This document shows, one piece after another, positions 1 to 8,747 of a stretch of DNA of 57,974 nt; positions within the stretch are counted from its first letter, which is position 1, and the number at the start of each line of letters is the position of its first letter. The notes beneath the pieces are model-generated. The model worked only from the letters and a program-made list of their open reading frames with translations. It had not been told where the DNA came from and did no database searches. The stretch comes from PUPG01 sp031323845 (GTDB lineage: Bacteria > Bacteroidota > Bacteroidia > Bacteroidales > UBA7960): the NCBI GenBank assembly GCA_031323845.1, contig JAVIYP010000011.1, forward strand, positions 1 to 57,974, written 5' to 3'. A program made the position numbers and the translations under genes.

Positions 1-25
1 GGCCAAAAGCGACTAAAGTGAAAAA

Positions 26-90
26 TGAAAAATGGCTGTTGGCCGTTAGCTGTTAGCTCTTGGCAGTTGGCAGGTTTTCTTGCTAAAAGC
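26..90 (+). repeat. 65-bp inverted repeat, left copy
   Basis: By hand comparison all 65 bases match the reverse complement of 5925-5989. Similarity continues at a lower level on both sides, to about position 134. The two copies bracket the GH92, MBL, DUF3006 and T9SS-cargo genes. Confidence 0.8.
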
Positions 91-145
91 CAAAGGTCAA
101 AAGCCTAAACGAATAAAGTGAAAAATGAAAAATTTCTGGAAAATA

Positions 146-209
146 GCACATCTGCACATCTGCACATCTGCACATCTGCACATCTGTACATTTGCACATC
201 TTCACATCT
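146..209 (+). repeat. Octamer tandem array (GCACATCT)8
   Basis: Eight consecutive 8-bp units: five perfect GCACATCT, then GTACATTT, GCACATCT and TCACATCT. Related arrays in the opposite orientation lie at 5788-5827 and 39528-39575. There are no spacers between units, so it is not CRISPR-like. Confidence 0.85.
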
Positions 210-286
210 GACTCCTGACATCCAATCAGCATCTTAGAAATATACACAAAACACAGACAATCAAATGTATACATAAATTCATAAAC

Positions 287-3220
287 ATGAAACAATCAGT
301 CATTTTTCTGGGTATTCTTTGCTTTTTTTTCATTTCCTGCAGGCGTACCGAACCTGAAATGCTTCCTCCGGCTGCTTATGTTAATCCTTTTGTGGGTACA
401 GATGCGCACGGTCATACTTTTCCCGGTGCTACCCTGCCATTCGGCATGGTGCAGCTGAGTCCGGACTCCCGTTTGGGCGGCTGGGACGGTGCATCGGGAT
501 ATCATTACTCCGACAGCATTATTTATGGGTTTTCACATACTGCGCTTAATGGTACCGGTGTGGGTGATTACAATGATATTTTGCTGATGCCCGTTATGGG
601 GGAGCCCGTTTTTCTGAACACCGAATATAAATCGCCTTTCAGGAAAGAAACTGAGTATGCGGCCGCCGGTTATTACAGCGTATTTCTTGACAAGCCCGGT
701 GTTCTGGCTGAGATGACGGCTACCACGAGGGCGGGCTTTCACCGGTATACCTTCCCGGCCGGCGATGCAAACATTATTGTTGACCTTGAGCATCGCGACA
801 GGGTGGTGGAGTCGTGGATAGAGTTTGTCAGTGACACTGAGATCCGCGGGCTGCGCCGCTCAAGCAATTGGGCAAAAGACCTGGTATGGTATTTTCATAT
901 GGAATTCAGCAAACCTTTCGTGCGCCGGGGCATTGCCGTTGATGATGTGTTGCAGGGCGATAATGTTTTTGCCGAAGGAAGGAACATCAAAGCCTTTGTT
1001 GGATTCGATACGGTTGAAGGTGAGCAGATTGAGGTGAAGGTGGCGCTTTCTGCCGTAGACGCCAGTGGAGCCCGGAAAAACCTCTATGCCGAAATTCCCG
1101 GCTGGGACTTCGACCGTGTGCGTGCGGATGCCTTTGATGCCTGGAACACTGAACTGTCGCGCATCCTGGTAAGGGGAGGAACAAAAGAGCAGCGTAAAAC
1201 CTTCTATACAGCCATGTATCACGCATTTATCCAGCCCAATACCTTCTTCGATGTGGACAGGCGTTACAGGGGCATGGATCGCAACATCCATTATGCAGAA
1301 CACTTTGATCCGTATACGGTCTTTTCTTTATGGGATACCTACCGTACCTGGCACCCACTGATGACCATCATCGACACCAGGCGTAGCGTTGATTATATCA
1401 GGATGATGCTTGACATGTATGAGAAAGGAGGTCTGTTGCCCATTTGGGAGCTTGCTGCCAACGAAACCTATACCATGATAGGCAACCATGCCCTTTCGGT
1501 GATTGCCGATGCCTACATGAAGGGTATCCGTGACTTTGACGCCGAGCAGGCCATGCAGGCCATGCTGCACAGCGCCACACGCGATCATTTCGGGCTTGAT
1601 GTTTACCGGCAATACGGCCACATCCCGGGTGACATGGAACACGAGTCCATATCGAAAACCCTGGAATATGCCTACAACGACTGGAATATTGCCGTGATGG
1701 CCAGGGAAATGGGACTGGAAGAGGTGTACCGCGAGTATATATACCGGGCTCAGTTTTACAAGAATATTTTTGATCCGCAGACAGGTTTCATGAGGCCACG
1801 GATCAACGGAGGCTGGCTTACACCCTTTGACCCCACCACCGTTGACTGGCATTTCACAGAAGCAAACGCATGGCATTACAGCTTTTATGTCCCACAGGAC
1901 ATCACCGGCTTCTATAAACTGCACGGCGGGAAAGACCGGCTGGCCGCAATGATTGATGAGCTGTTTGAGACCACCGACAAGATCACCGGCCGTGACATGA
2001 AGGACATTACCGGCCTGATTGGTCAGTATGCTCAGGGCAACGAGCCAAGCCACCACATGGCCTACCTGTACAATTACGTTCATCAGCCCTGGAAAACACA
2101 GCAACGTGCCCGCCAGATCATGGATGAGCTCTATTCGCACCTGCCCGATGGCCGGAGCGGCAATGAAGACTGCGGACAAATGTCGGCATGGTTCATTATG
2201 AGCGCCATGGGTTTTTACCCTGTGGCGCCCGGCGATCCGCATTATGCCATTGGCACTCCGTATTTCCCCGAAATGGAAATCATGCTGGAAAATGGCAACG
2301 TGTTCAGGATCACAGCCAACAGGGTATCTGATCGTAACTTCTACATTCAATCCGCCACATTGAATGGCCTGCCTTATCATAAGTCATACCTGTTGCACAG
2401 CGACATAATGGAGGGCGGACATCTGCATTTCGAGATGGGCCGGCGTCCCAATAAAAAATGGGGCACAGGCGATGATAACGTTCCGGTAACCCACATCACC
2501 GATAAGCCCCTGTTGCCCGTTCCTTTTATTGAAGCGGATGAGCGCAGGATCAGGGACGTCCTTCCGGTCGGCATTAAGGCCATCACACCGGGAGTGGAAA
2601 TTTATTACAGCCTCGATGGCAGCAAACCTGACAGCAATGCCTATCTGTATACCGGACCATTCGAACTGACGGAAACAACTGTGCTGCAGGCCGTCGCATA
2701 CAAAGACGGTTACGGATACAGTTTCCCGGTAAGGGCCGATTTCGTGAAGATAGACCTTAGCCGCACCATAGACATCAGAAGCGAATGGCATCCGAACTAT
2801 CACGGTGGCGGCCCGGAAGCATTGATCGATGGCATACGGGGCTCAGAAAACTGGCGCCTCGGTGGCTGGCATGGTTACCAGGGTACGGACTTTGAAGCCG
2901 TGGTGGATCTGGGTAATGTGCAGCCCGTGAACTATGTCGCCGCAGGCTTCGTGCAGGATATCCGCTCATGGATCTGGATGCCAACAGAAGTAAGCTTCTA
3001 TGCATCCGCAGATGGTCAGGAGTTTACACAGCTTGCCTCGATTAAAAATACCGTTCCATACGATGACTATGACATTTATCACCGTGACCTTGGTAAAAGG
3101 ATTAAAACCACGGCACGCTACATTAAGGTGAAAGCAAGAAATTTTGGCACAATTCCCGACTGGCATCTTGGTGCCGGAGGCGATGCCTATATCTTCGTCG
3201 ATGAAATCATCATTGAATGA
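287..3220 (+). CDS. GH92 family alpha-mannosidase, lipoprotein
   Basis: A predicted exo-acting alpha-mannosidase of glycoside hydrolase family 92, which trims mannose from N-glycan- or mannan-type substrates, usually alpha-1,2 linkages. The N-terminus has a lipoprotein signal ending FFFISC (Cys18), so it should sit on a membrane surface. The GH92 N-domain starts at about residue 30 with NPFVGT and FPGATLPFGM, and the catalytic domain carries the hallmark GNEPSHH (about 584-590) and GNEDCGQMSAWF. After the catalytic part come an Fn3-associated/chitobiase-C-like domain (about 770-815, YYSLDGSKP) and an F5/8 type C-like carbohydrate-binding domain (about 828-977). At 977 residues it is longer than a bare GH92 of about 750, which the extra domains explain. 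No SusC/SusD pair lies nearby, so it is not in a classic polysaccharide utilisation locus here. Exact linkage specificity cannot be read from sequence. Confidence 0.93.
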   Translation: MKQSVIFLGILCFFFISCRRTEPEMLPPAAYVNPFVGTDAHGHTFPGATLPFGMVQLSPDSRLGGWDGASGYHYSDSIIYGFSHTALNGTGVGDYNDILLMPVMGEPVFLNTEYKSPFRKETEYAAAGYYSVFLDKPGVLAEMTATTRAGFHRYTFPAGDANIIVDLEHRDRVVESWIEFVSDTEIRGLRRSSNWAKDLVWYFHMEFSKPFVRRGIAVDDVLQGDNVFAEGRNIKAFVGFDTVEGEQIEVKVALSAVDASGARKNLYAEIPGWDFDRVRADAFDAWNTELSRILVRGGTKEQRKTFYTAMYHAFIQPNTFFDVDRRYRGMDRNIHYAEHFDPYTVFSLWDTYRTWHPLMTIIDTRRSVDYIRMMLDMYEKGGLLPIWELAANETYTMIGNHALSVIADAYMKGIRDFDAEQAMQAMLHSATRDHFGLDVYRQYGHIPGDMEHESISKTLEYAYNDWNIAVMAREMGLEEVYREYIYRAQFYKNIFDPQTGFMRPRINGGWLTPFDPTTVDWHFTEANAWHYSFYVPQDITGFYKLHGGKDRLAAMIDELFETTDKITGRDMKDITGLIGQYAQGNEPSHHMAYLYNYVHQPWKTQQRARQIMDELYSHLPDGRSGNEDCGQMSAWFIMSAMGFYPVAPGDPHYAIGTPYFPEMEIMLENGNVFRITANRVSDRNFYIQSATLNGLPYHKSYLLHSDIMEGGHLHFEMGRRPNKKWGTGDDNVPVTHITDKPLLPVPFIEADERRIRDVLPVGIKAITPGVEIYYSLDGSKPDSNAYLYTGPFELTETTVLQAVAYKDGYGYSFPVRADFVKIDLSRTIDIRSEWHPNYHGGGPEALIDGIRGSENWRLGGWHGYQGTDFEAVVDLGNVQPVNYVAAGFVQDIRSWIWMPTEVSFYASADGQEFTQLASIKNTVPYDDYDIYHRDLGKRIKTTARYIKVKARNFGTIPDWHLGAGGDAYIFVDEIIIE

Positions 3221-3390
3221 CCCAGTATGAGACACATAACAAAAGTGCTGTATCAAGATCAGCCGTTTGTTTATCCCGGAGCCATTAAAAAGCGGTCCTT
3301 CTGAAGGTAAAAATCTTTTTAAAAAGCTGTTTATTAGTGCTTTGTGATTAATTTCCTTAATAGAAGCAACGCTGTTTCAAGGGAAATGAG

Positions 3391-3398
3391 TATCTTTG
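3391..3398 (+). promoter_or_regulatory. Bacteroidota -7 box for the MBL gene
   Basis: TATCTTTG matches TAnnTTTG. It places transcription start near 3405, which rules out the in-frame upstream ATG at 3344 and supports the start at 3431. Confidence 0.55.
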
Positions 3399-3430
3399 CA
3401 CTCTCAAAAAATATAAATATATTCAGATCA

Positions 3431-4324
3431 ATGTTTAAGTTAAACGCCATTTTCGTTCTCTTTTCAAAAAAAACTAACCTTTTATTTGCACTGGCAGCAT
3501 CGTTCTTTGTGTTATACTCCTGTAGCTCAGATGACAATGTTTTTATTATTCCTTCAGACAACGATGAGTTTATATACCAGGTGCATTTTATTGATGTCGG
3601 ACAGGGGGATGCGATCTATGTGGTAACGCCCGGCAAAAACGTGTTGGTTGACGGGGGCTGGCGCAACGGCGGCATCAGGGAGTACCTTCAGTCGCTTGAT
3701 GTGGAACGTATAGACATTGTTATTGGAACACACCCTCATGCCGATCACATCGGAGGCCTCATTGATGTGTTTCACGCTTTTGAGGTGGGAGAGGTCATTG
3801 ATCCGGGTGTCAGCCATACTACCCTTACCTTCAACCAGTATCTCTCTGCCATTGACTATCATAGTATTCCTTTTGTTGTTGGAAGAAAAGGGATGGAGTG
3901 GCAGTTGTCGGAGGATGCCCACATGGTGTTGCTTCATCCTGTAAACCCGAGTTCTGACCACCTGAACAATGCATCTGTGGTTGCCCGTATCACCCTGGGT
4001 GAGGTTACCCTGCTGCTTACCGGTGATGCCGAGCTGGCTGCCGAAGATCAGATGCTCAGCGACCCCGAACTCCTGAATGTGAATGTGCTGAAAGTGGGCC
4101 ACCATGGCAGCTGGACCTCCTCCAATGAAGCATTCCTGGCAGCTGTGCTTCCTGAGGTAAGCGTTATCCAGTGCGGTGCCGATAATCCTTACGGCCACCC
4201 CCACAATGTTGCCTTACAGCGCCTCCATGCCGTTGGAACAGAGATCTACCGGACAGATATTCACGGTACCGTCATCATGGAATCCGACGGTGTGGAATAT
4301 AAAATTTCCACAGAAAAAGAATAG
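3431..4324 (+). CDS. ComEC/Rec2-like metallo-beta-lactamase-fold lipoprotein
   Basis: A metal-dependent hydrolase resembling the beta-lactamase-like domain of ComEC. Signal peptide and lipobox (FVLYSC, Cys31) indicate an exported lipoprotein. The metal motif THPHADH (His101, His103, Asp105, His106) and DVGQGD near residue 55 are typical of the ComEC-type MBL subgroup; LLTGDA and KVGHHGS supply later ligands. Unlike ComEC it has no membrane channel part, so a stand-alone nuclease or phosphodiesterase is possible; the substrate is unknown. The start at 3431 was chosen over 3344 because a TATCTTTG promoter lies between them and the signal peptide begins here. A DUF3006 gene follows after 5 bases and is probably co-transcribed. 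Confidence 0.85.
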   Translation: MFKLNAIFVLFSKKTNLLFALAASFFVLYSCSSDDNVFIIPSDNDEFIYQVHFIDVGQGDAIYVVTPGKNVLVDGGWRNGGIREYLQSLDVERIDIVIGTHPHADHIGGLIDVFHAFEVGEVIDPGVSHTTLTFNQYLSAIDYHSIPFVVGRKGMEWQLSEDAHMVLLHPVNPSSDHLNNASVVARITLGEVTLLLTGDAELAAEDQMLSDPELLNVNVLKVGHHGSWTSSNEAFLAAVLPEVSVIQCGADNPYGHPHNVALQRLHAVGTEIYRTDIHGTVIMESDGVEYKISTEKE

Positions 4325-4329
4325 ATGAG

Positions 4330-4554
4330 ATGAAAGCTGTCATTGACAGGATTGAAGATGGTGTTGCCGTACTTCTCTTTGAAGAAAAAGGACTTTTTGT
4401 TAACGTTCCCATAGCCCTGTTGCCTGAAGACGTCAAGGAAGGCGATTGGCTGCATATCACATGGCGTGTCGATAAAAACACCACCCGCGACATGTACCGC
4501 AAAAACAAAGACTTACTGGAAAAACTGATCGAAAGAAACAAACCCCAGAAGTGA
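4330..4554 (+). CDS. DUF3006 domain protein
   Basis: A 74-residue cytosolic protein with the DUF3006 pattern: MKAVIDRIEDG at the start, then a short beta-rich domain, FEEKG, LPEDVKEGDWL and a basic tail. Family function is unknown. DUF3006 genes are often found beside ComEC-like MBL hydrolases, as here, where it starts 5 bases after the MBL stop. A regulatory or partner role for the hydrolase is an inference from that pairing. Confidence 0.8.
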   Translation: MKAVIDRIEDGVAVLLFEEKGLFVNVPIALLPEDVKEGDWLHITWRVDKNTTRDMYRKNKDLLEKLIERNKPQK

Positions 4555-4622
4555 CTGGCTATTATTTCACAGGGTAGCTCTCAGGCGCTTTAAGCGGAAA
4601 GATCAGCGGTTATCCGCCACTT

Positions 4623-5711
4623 TTAGCGGTTCACCACCAGTTTGTTGCCTGAAACCCTTCTGCCGTCAATCACTAAAGCATACAGATAAACACCGTTTTG
4701 CAGGCCCGAAGTGTCCAGCATCACCGAATGGCCCAGCGGGTCAAGTTGCATGCTCAACAGCAACACTCCGTTAAGTGCGTATATGTTGATGGTGGCATTT
4801 GTTGCAGCCAGGGGTAAATCGTAGGTAAATCTTGTGTAATCCGCTGCCGGATGAGGCGCAGGTTTTGACAGCAGAAACCCTTCAGTCAGTGCCCATAGTG
4901 CATCCGTTGTTGTTTCGGTTGTGAAGTGTATGGCTACAGGATCGCTTAGTGTTCCTTCAACACCCATAACGCTTAAAAACTCAAGGAAATAGGTGGTGGT
5001 ATGCACCAGGTCCTGAGTGGCTTTCAGACTTATCTGTGTGTGTTCCTCATTGATATCCGCCTCAAAAGGAACGTTTCCACCTTCGCTGCTTCCCAGCCTG
5101 AAATTTATAAGGCTGCCTACCGATCCGGCAGTGATTTCAGAACCATCTTCATGCCGGATGGGCTGATCGGCAGTGATCACAAATTCGAAGTCCAGGGCAA
5201 CATCTTCAGCATTGTTTTCCAGATTGAAGCTGATCACAGGCGCATCTGGCGTGTCGCTTTCGGTATTGTAAACCACCGTGGTTTGAACAGTATCAAAACC
5301 TTCATTGGCGCTGAAAAACTCATAGGTAACGATGGTAATGCCCTGCTGCCCGTTGGGATAATATTCTCCATAAAAATCATTCTCGTCCGACATTTCTCCT
5401 GACTCAAGCAACATGGCATCGGTTGCCTCATATACGTGAGGCGGAAAACAGGCACCAAACCAGCAAAAAGTATTGTCTGTGCCATCGAGAATCTCTTTTT
5501 CAATCTTCCTTACCAGTATTTGCATAAGCCTGTCGGAGTCATTGTATAAAAAGATCTTGGCCTTTATATCCGCGGCATTTGCATCACCATAGACCCATAA
5601 GGTATCGGCAGTAATTTCGTTTTCATCAATATCATAAATGATCAGGCCCTGGCTGAGAGCAATGCCCGGAAATGAAAGACCCAGAAGTAATAGTAATAAA
5701 AAGTTTTTCAT
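4623..5711 (-). CDS. T9SS type A sorting domain protein with Ig-like domain
   Basis: An exported protein of unknown function. A clear signal peptide (about 1-20, ending IALSQG) is followed by an unrecognised beta-rich region (21-150) with one cysteine pair around WFGACF. A SbsA/Big_5-like Ig domain follows (about 154-268; ISFNLENNAEDVALD to IHFTTE), then a T9SS type A C-terminal domain (about 284-362; HPAADYTRFTYDL ... LQNGVYLYALV ... GNKLVVNR). The T9SS domain predicts outer membrane translocation and cell-surface attachment or release. It is convergent with the DUF3006 gene 68 bases away. Its Ig-like domain resembles the one in the protein at 8748-10856. Confidence 0.85.
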   Translation of the reverse strand: MKNFLLLLLLGLSFPGIALSQGLIIYDIDENEITADTLWVYGDANAADIKAKIFLYNDSDRLMQILVRKIEKEILDGTDNTFCWFGACFPPHVYEATDAMLLESGEMSDENDFYGEYYPNGQQGITIVTYEFFSANEGFDTVQTTVVYNTESDTPDAPVISFNLENNAEDVALDFEFVITADQPIRHEDGSEITAGSVGSLINFRLGSSEGGNVPFEADINEEHTQISLKATQDLVHTTTYFLEFLSVMGVEGTLSDPVAIHFTTETTTDALWALTEGFLLSKPAPHPAADYTRFTYDLPLAATNATINIYALNGVLLLSMQLDPLGHSVMLDTSGLQNGVYLYALVIDGRRVSGNKLVVNR

Positions 5712-5787
5712 GTGGTTAATGTTTCTGTTAGCTTAAGTAATTGATATTTAATGTTTTGTGTTTATGTCTGAGTTATGATTGGATGTC

Positions 5788-5827
5788 AGATGTGCAGATG
5801 TGCAGATGTGCAAATGTGCAGATTTCA
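5788..5827 (-). repeat. Octamer tandem array (AGATGTGC)n, second copy
   Basis: Three perfect AGATGTGC units (5788-5811), then AAATGTGC and a decayed unit. It is the reverse orientation of the array at 146-209 and is preceded by the same head (GAGTTATGATTGGATGTC). Confidence 0.8.
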
Positions 5828-5924
5828 GATGCCAGACTATTGTTTATTCGTTTATTTGTTTAATCGTTTAACCATCGGCCATTTTTCATTTTTCACTTTG
5901 ATAGCTTTTGGCCTTTGGCTATTA

Positions 5925-5989
5925 GCTTTTAGCAAGAAAACCTGCCAACTGCCAAGAGCTAACAGCTAACGGCCAACAGCCATTTTTCA
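5925..5989 (-). repeat. 65-bp inverted repeat, right copy
   Basis: Reverse complement of 26-90 with no mismatch seen by hand. It forms an inverted pair about 5.8 kb apart around the first four genes. Confidence 0.8.
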
Positions 5990-6340
5990 CTTTTCACCTG
6001 ATTCGCGTTCCATTAATGCATCTATCTTTTGTCTCACACCTGTCCCGTGTATGCGGAAACGTTTCACCGTGTGTATGAATTAATCGGATCTTTATACGTA
6101 TACAAAAGTACATATATTATTTTTTTCAGGTCAGCTAACCTTCAGTTTTGAGTGCCGGGAAGTTGTTATAGCTCATTTCTCCTGAGGACTTCATTTGTGA
6201 AAAGAAGGTCATGCTGGGTGAGGATATCCAGTGTGAATGCAGACCACCCGGGAGCAAAACCATAAACGAACTTTTGGGGTCCGGGCATCTTTTCAAAAAA
6301 TCATTCAACAATAAAAAAATATCTCCATAACTAAATATTG

Positions 6341-6373
6341 TATTTGTTTTTTTTAAACAAATATATAAATTTG
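6341..6373 (+). promoter_or_regulatory. Promoter with overlapping palindrome, upstream of Omp28-dockerin gene
   Basis: TTTG (6343-6346), 19 bases, then TAAATTTG (6366-6373) is a full match to the Bacteroidota promoter pattern. A palindrome, TATTTGTTT (6341-6349) with AAACAAATA (6355-6363), covers the -33 box and most of the spacer and could be an operator. Transcription would start near 6380, giving a leader of about 145 bases. A second small dyad (AAATCGA / TCGATTT, near 6397-6412) lies in that leader. Confidence 0.5.
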
Positions 6374-6523
6374 TTGATCTTTTTTTTTGATCAGAAATCG
6401 AGTTTCGATTTATATAATTAATTTTCAGGTGATTAAACCACTTCTGCGCCTTTCTTTGTTTTTCTTGGTTCACAAGGAAAAATACCCTTCCATAAAATAC
6501 AGGTCTAACCAAAAACTACCTCG

Positions 6524-8461
6524 ATGAAAAAAACTACTATTGTTTTTACTCTATTACTATTATCTTTTTTTGCTGGCAAAGCGCAAATAGTTTTACAGGA
6601 AGACTTCAGCAGTGGAGAGATGCCGCCTGCGGGATGGACGATCAGCGCCTTTTCCGGAAACTGGTCAGCTGCTTCCAGTAGCAATGCCGGAGGTCAGTCA
6701 CCTGAGGCCCGGCTCACCTGGACGCCGCAGTTTACCGGTCAATCCTACCTGGTATCACCTTCGATGGATTTATTATCCAACTCTACCGGATCATTGCTGA
6801 TCTCTTTCCGGCACATGCTTGATCATTACGGGGGCAATTATACCATCGGTCTTGCTGTGCGCACCATGGGTGGAGCCTGGTCACCGGTATGGCAGGTGAT
6901 AAACCCTAGTGCAAACATTTCCGCTCAGCAGCAAAACATTGTTCTGGATTCTGATGCTGCGACGAGCCGCGACGTTCAGCTTGGGTTTTTCTTTTCCGGT
7001 AATAGTTTTAACATGAATGACTGGTATATTGATGACATACAAGTCATTATCCCTGCATCTTTTGATCTGGCGCTCAGCAGTATCGATGTGACTGGTTTGA
7101 TTGCCGATCCGGTTCCTGTAACAGGAACCGTAACCAATATGGGACTGGAGGTCATTGAATCGTTCGACCTGAACTGGCAACTTGATGACGGCAGCGTTCA
7201 AACAACATCAATAAGCGGACTGTCACTCGATTTTAATGATCAGTATGTGTTTGAAGCCGAGCAGTTGCTTGATGCAGAACCGGGCTCTTACGAACTGACG
7301 GTTTTTATTACCAACATCAACGGCCAGCCTTCCGATGACAATCCAGAAAATAACACCCTGAGCCAAACTGTTTCGGTAGTTTATGGCCAGGTGCAGCGGC
7401 GACCGTTGTTTGAGATGTTCACCAGCTCGACCTGTCCGCCCTGTGCCACGTTCAACAACGGCTTTTTCAACAGCTTCGCAAGCAACAATGCAGAACAAAT
7501 GACGCTGATCAAATACCAGATGAACTGGCCTGGCAGCGGTGATCCCTACTATACACCTGAAGGCGGCGTCCGCAGAACCTATTACGGTGTGAATGCCGTG
7601 CCAATGCTCTACCTGGAGGGAAACAACATTGCCACGAACGGCACTGTCGTCACTCAGGGCCTTCAGCAGGCATTGCAAATACCTGCCTATGTTGACATCA
7701 GCGGTTATTTCGACGTTCAGGGCACGACAATTACTATCAGCGGAAGCCTCATGCCTTATGCTGACTTTGATCAGGTCAGACTTCATGTGGTTGTCATTGA
7801 GGGCGTTACTACAGGGAATGTGGGAAGTAACGGGGAAACCCATTTCCATCACGTGATGCATAAAATGTTGCCCAACGCCCAGGGAACATCCATATCACTA
7901 AATGCATTGGAAGCCCACCCCTTTGAACATACCTTCAATATGGCAACTACCAATGTGGAGGACATGGACGATCTTAAGGTCGTTGTATTTCTGCAAAACA
8001 ACGCAAGCCGGGAGGTATATCAGTCGGCATACCTGCAAGAGGGAGTTCCTGAATTCGTTACAGTAACCTTCTCGGTATTGGATGCCAACGGCAATGCAAT
8101 CCCCGATGCCGTTGTAACCCTGAACGGGGTGGCCAACGAACCCGGCGATTATGTGTTTGAACAGATTGAAAGCGGCACCCACGCATATACTGTTTCGTCG
8201 CCCTGTTATGAAGATGCTGCAGGAGAAGTTGTTGTTGGGAATCAAAATATTGAACATCAGGCTGTACTTAACCACAGCATGAGTGGCGACGCCAACGGCG
8301 ACGGTATTGTCAACGTCCTGGATGTCATTACCATTGTGAATTATTTCTCGGAATCTTTCGGGGGACTCTTTTGTTTTGCCAACGCAGATGTAAACAATGA
8401 CGGACTGATCAACGTCCTGGATGTCATTGCCACAGTAGCCATATTTTCAGCAGACAAGTAG
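6524..8461 (+). CDS. Secreted Omp28/thioredoxin-like protein with dockerin C-terminus
   Basis: An exported multidomain protein. Signal peptide 1-20 (ending FFAGKAQ); choice-of-anchor J/cleaved-adhesin-like jellyroll (about 22-180; DWYIDDIQV); CARDB-like beta domain (about 185-290); Omp28/thioredoxin-like domain from about 295 with MFTSSTCPPCATF (CPPC 304-307); carboxypeptidase-regulatory-like beta domain (about 512-580); type I dockerin pair (588-645; GDANGDGIVNVLDV and ADVNNDGLINVLDV). The CPPC motif suggests a thiol-disulfide role outside the cytoplasm; the substrate is unknown. It is followed by a paralogue that is nearly the same through the CPPC domain but ends in a T9SS domain instead. 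Cys561 and Cys617 are matched in the other dockerin protein of this window. No cohesin is seen here. Confidence 0.85.
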   Translation: MKKTTIVFTLLLLSFFAGKAQIVLQEDFSSGEMPPAGWTISAFSGNWSAASSSNAGGQSPEARLTWTPQFTGQSYLVSPSMDLLSNSTGSLLISFRHMLDHYGGNYTIGLAVRTMGGAWSPVWQVINPSANISAQQQNIVLDSDAATSRDVQLGFFFSGNSFNMNDWYIDDIQVIIPASFDLALSSIDVTGLIADPVPVTGTVTNMGLEVIESFDLNWQLDDGSVQTTSISGLSLDFNDQYVFEAEQLLDAEPGSYELTVFITNINGQPSDDNPENNTLSQTVSVVYGQVQRRPLFEMFTSSTCPPCATFNNGFFNSFASNNAEQMTLIKYQMNWPGSGDPYYTPEGGVRRTYYGVNAVPMLYLEGNNIATNGTVVTQGLQQALQIPAYVDISGYFDVQGTTITISGSLMPYADFDQVRLHVVVIEGVTTGNVGSNGETHFHHVMHKMLPNAQGTSISLNALEAHPFEHTFNMATTNVEDMDDLKVVVFLQNNASREVYQSAYLQEGVPEFVTVTFSVLDANGNAIPDAVVTLNGVANEPGDYVFEQIESGTHAYTVSSPCYEDAAGEVVVGNQNIEHQAVLNHSMSGDANGDGIVNVLDVITIVNYFSESFGGLFCFANADVNNDGLINVLDVIATVAIFSADK

Positions 8462-8747
8462 CATGCCTTTGTCTTATGCGGCAAGTTGCTTCTGTTGTTT
8501 TTGATGGTCTGTCCGTTAAGGCGAGCTTACCGGATACAGTTTGGAAACACAGATTGTTAAATGCTATCCATGATACTCCGGAAGTTGATCACGATTCTTT
8601 GAACAAGAGATGTCGTACCAGGCAAATGAGCCGTGAATAGTGTGTCGTAACATTTCAATCGAGGTGTCATTCATAAGGTATCTATATAAATTAGTTAATC
8701 AATATTTAATAAAGCGCTATCAATTAAACAGATAAATACCCCCACAC

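Larger units (their letters stand above)
1..286. repeat. Intergenic repeat block upstream of the GH92 gene
   Basis: No gene is seen here. The block holds a segment (26-90) repeated exactly in inverted orientation at 5925-5989, then an octamer array (146-209), then a head segment (about 210-260) that recurs next to the other octamer arrays near 5750 and 39490. Short word-like subrepeats such as GTTAGCTGTTAGC fill the first 100 bases. The small minus-strand frame across the array translates the repeat and is not taken as a gene. Confidence 0.7.
5712..6342. other. Repeat-rich intergenic region
   Basis: Between the divergent T9SS-cargo and Omp28-dockerin genes. From left to right it holds the repeat head (about 5750-5787), an octamer array (5788-5827), an A/T-rich module with AAACGATT-like words (5840-5875), the inverted repeat copy (5925-5989) and an A/T-rich stretch. 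A minus-strand open frame (6135-6512) has no start context, no recognisable family and runs through promoter-like sequence; it was not called as a gene. Confidence 0.6.

Noticed and set aside
146..209. CRISPR-like array
   Set aside because: The 8-bp units are contiguous with no unique spacers, and no cas genes are in the window.
1328..2380. 350-residue minus-strand frame opposite the GH92 gene
   Set aside because: It is antisense to the conserved GH92 catalytic domain and shows no family motif; the + strand gene explains the sequence.
6135..6512. 125-residue minus-strand frame before the Omp28-dockerin gene
   Set aside because: It runs through a full-match promoter and palindrome of the opposite strand, is A/T-rich with Lys/Asn runs and resembles no known family.
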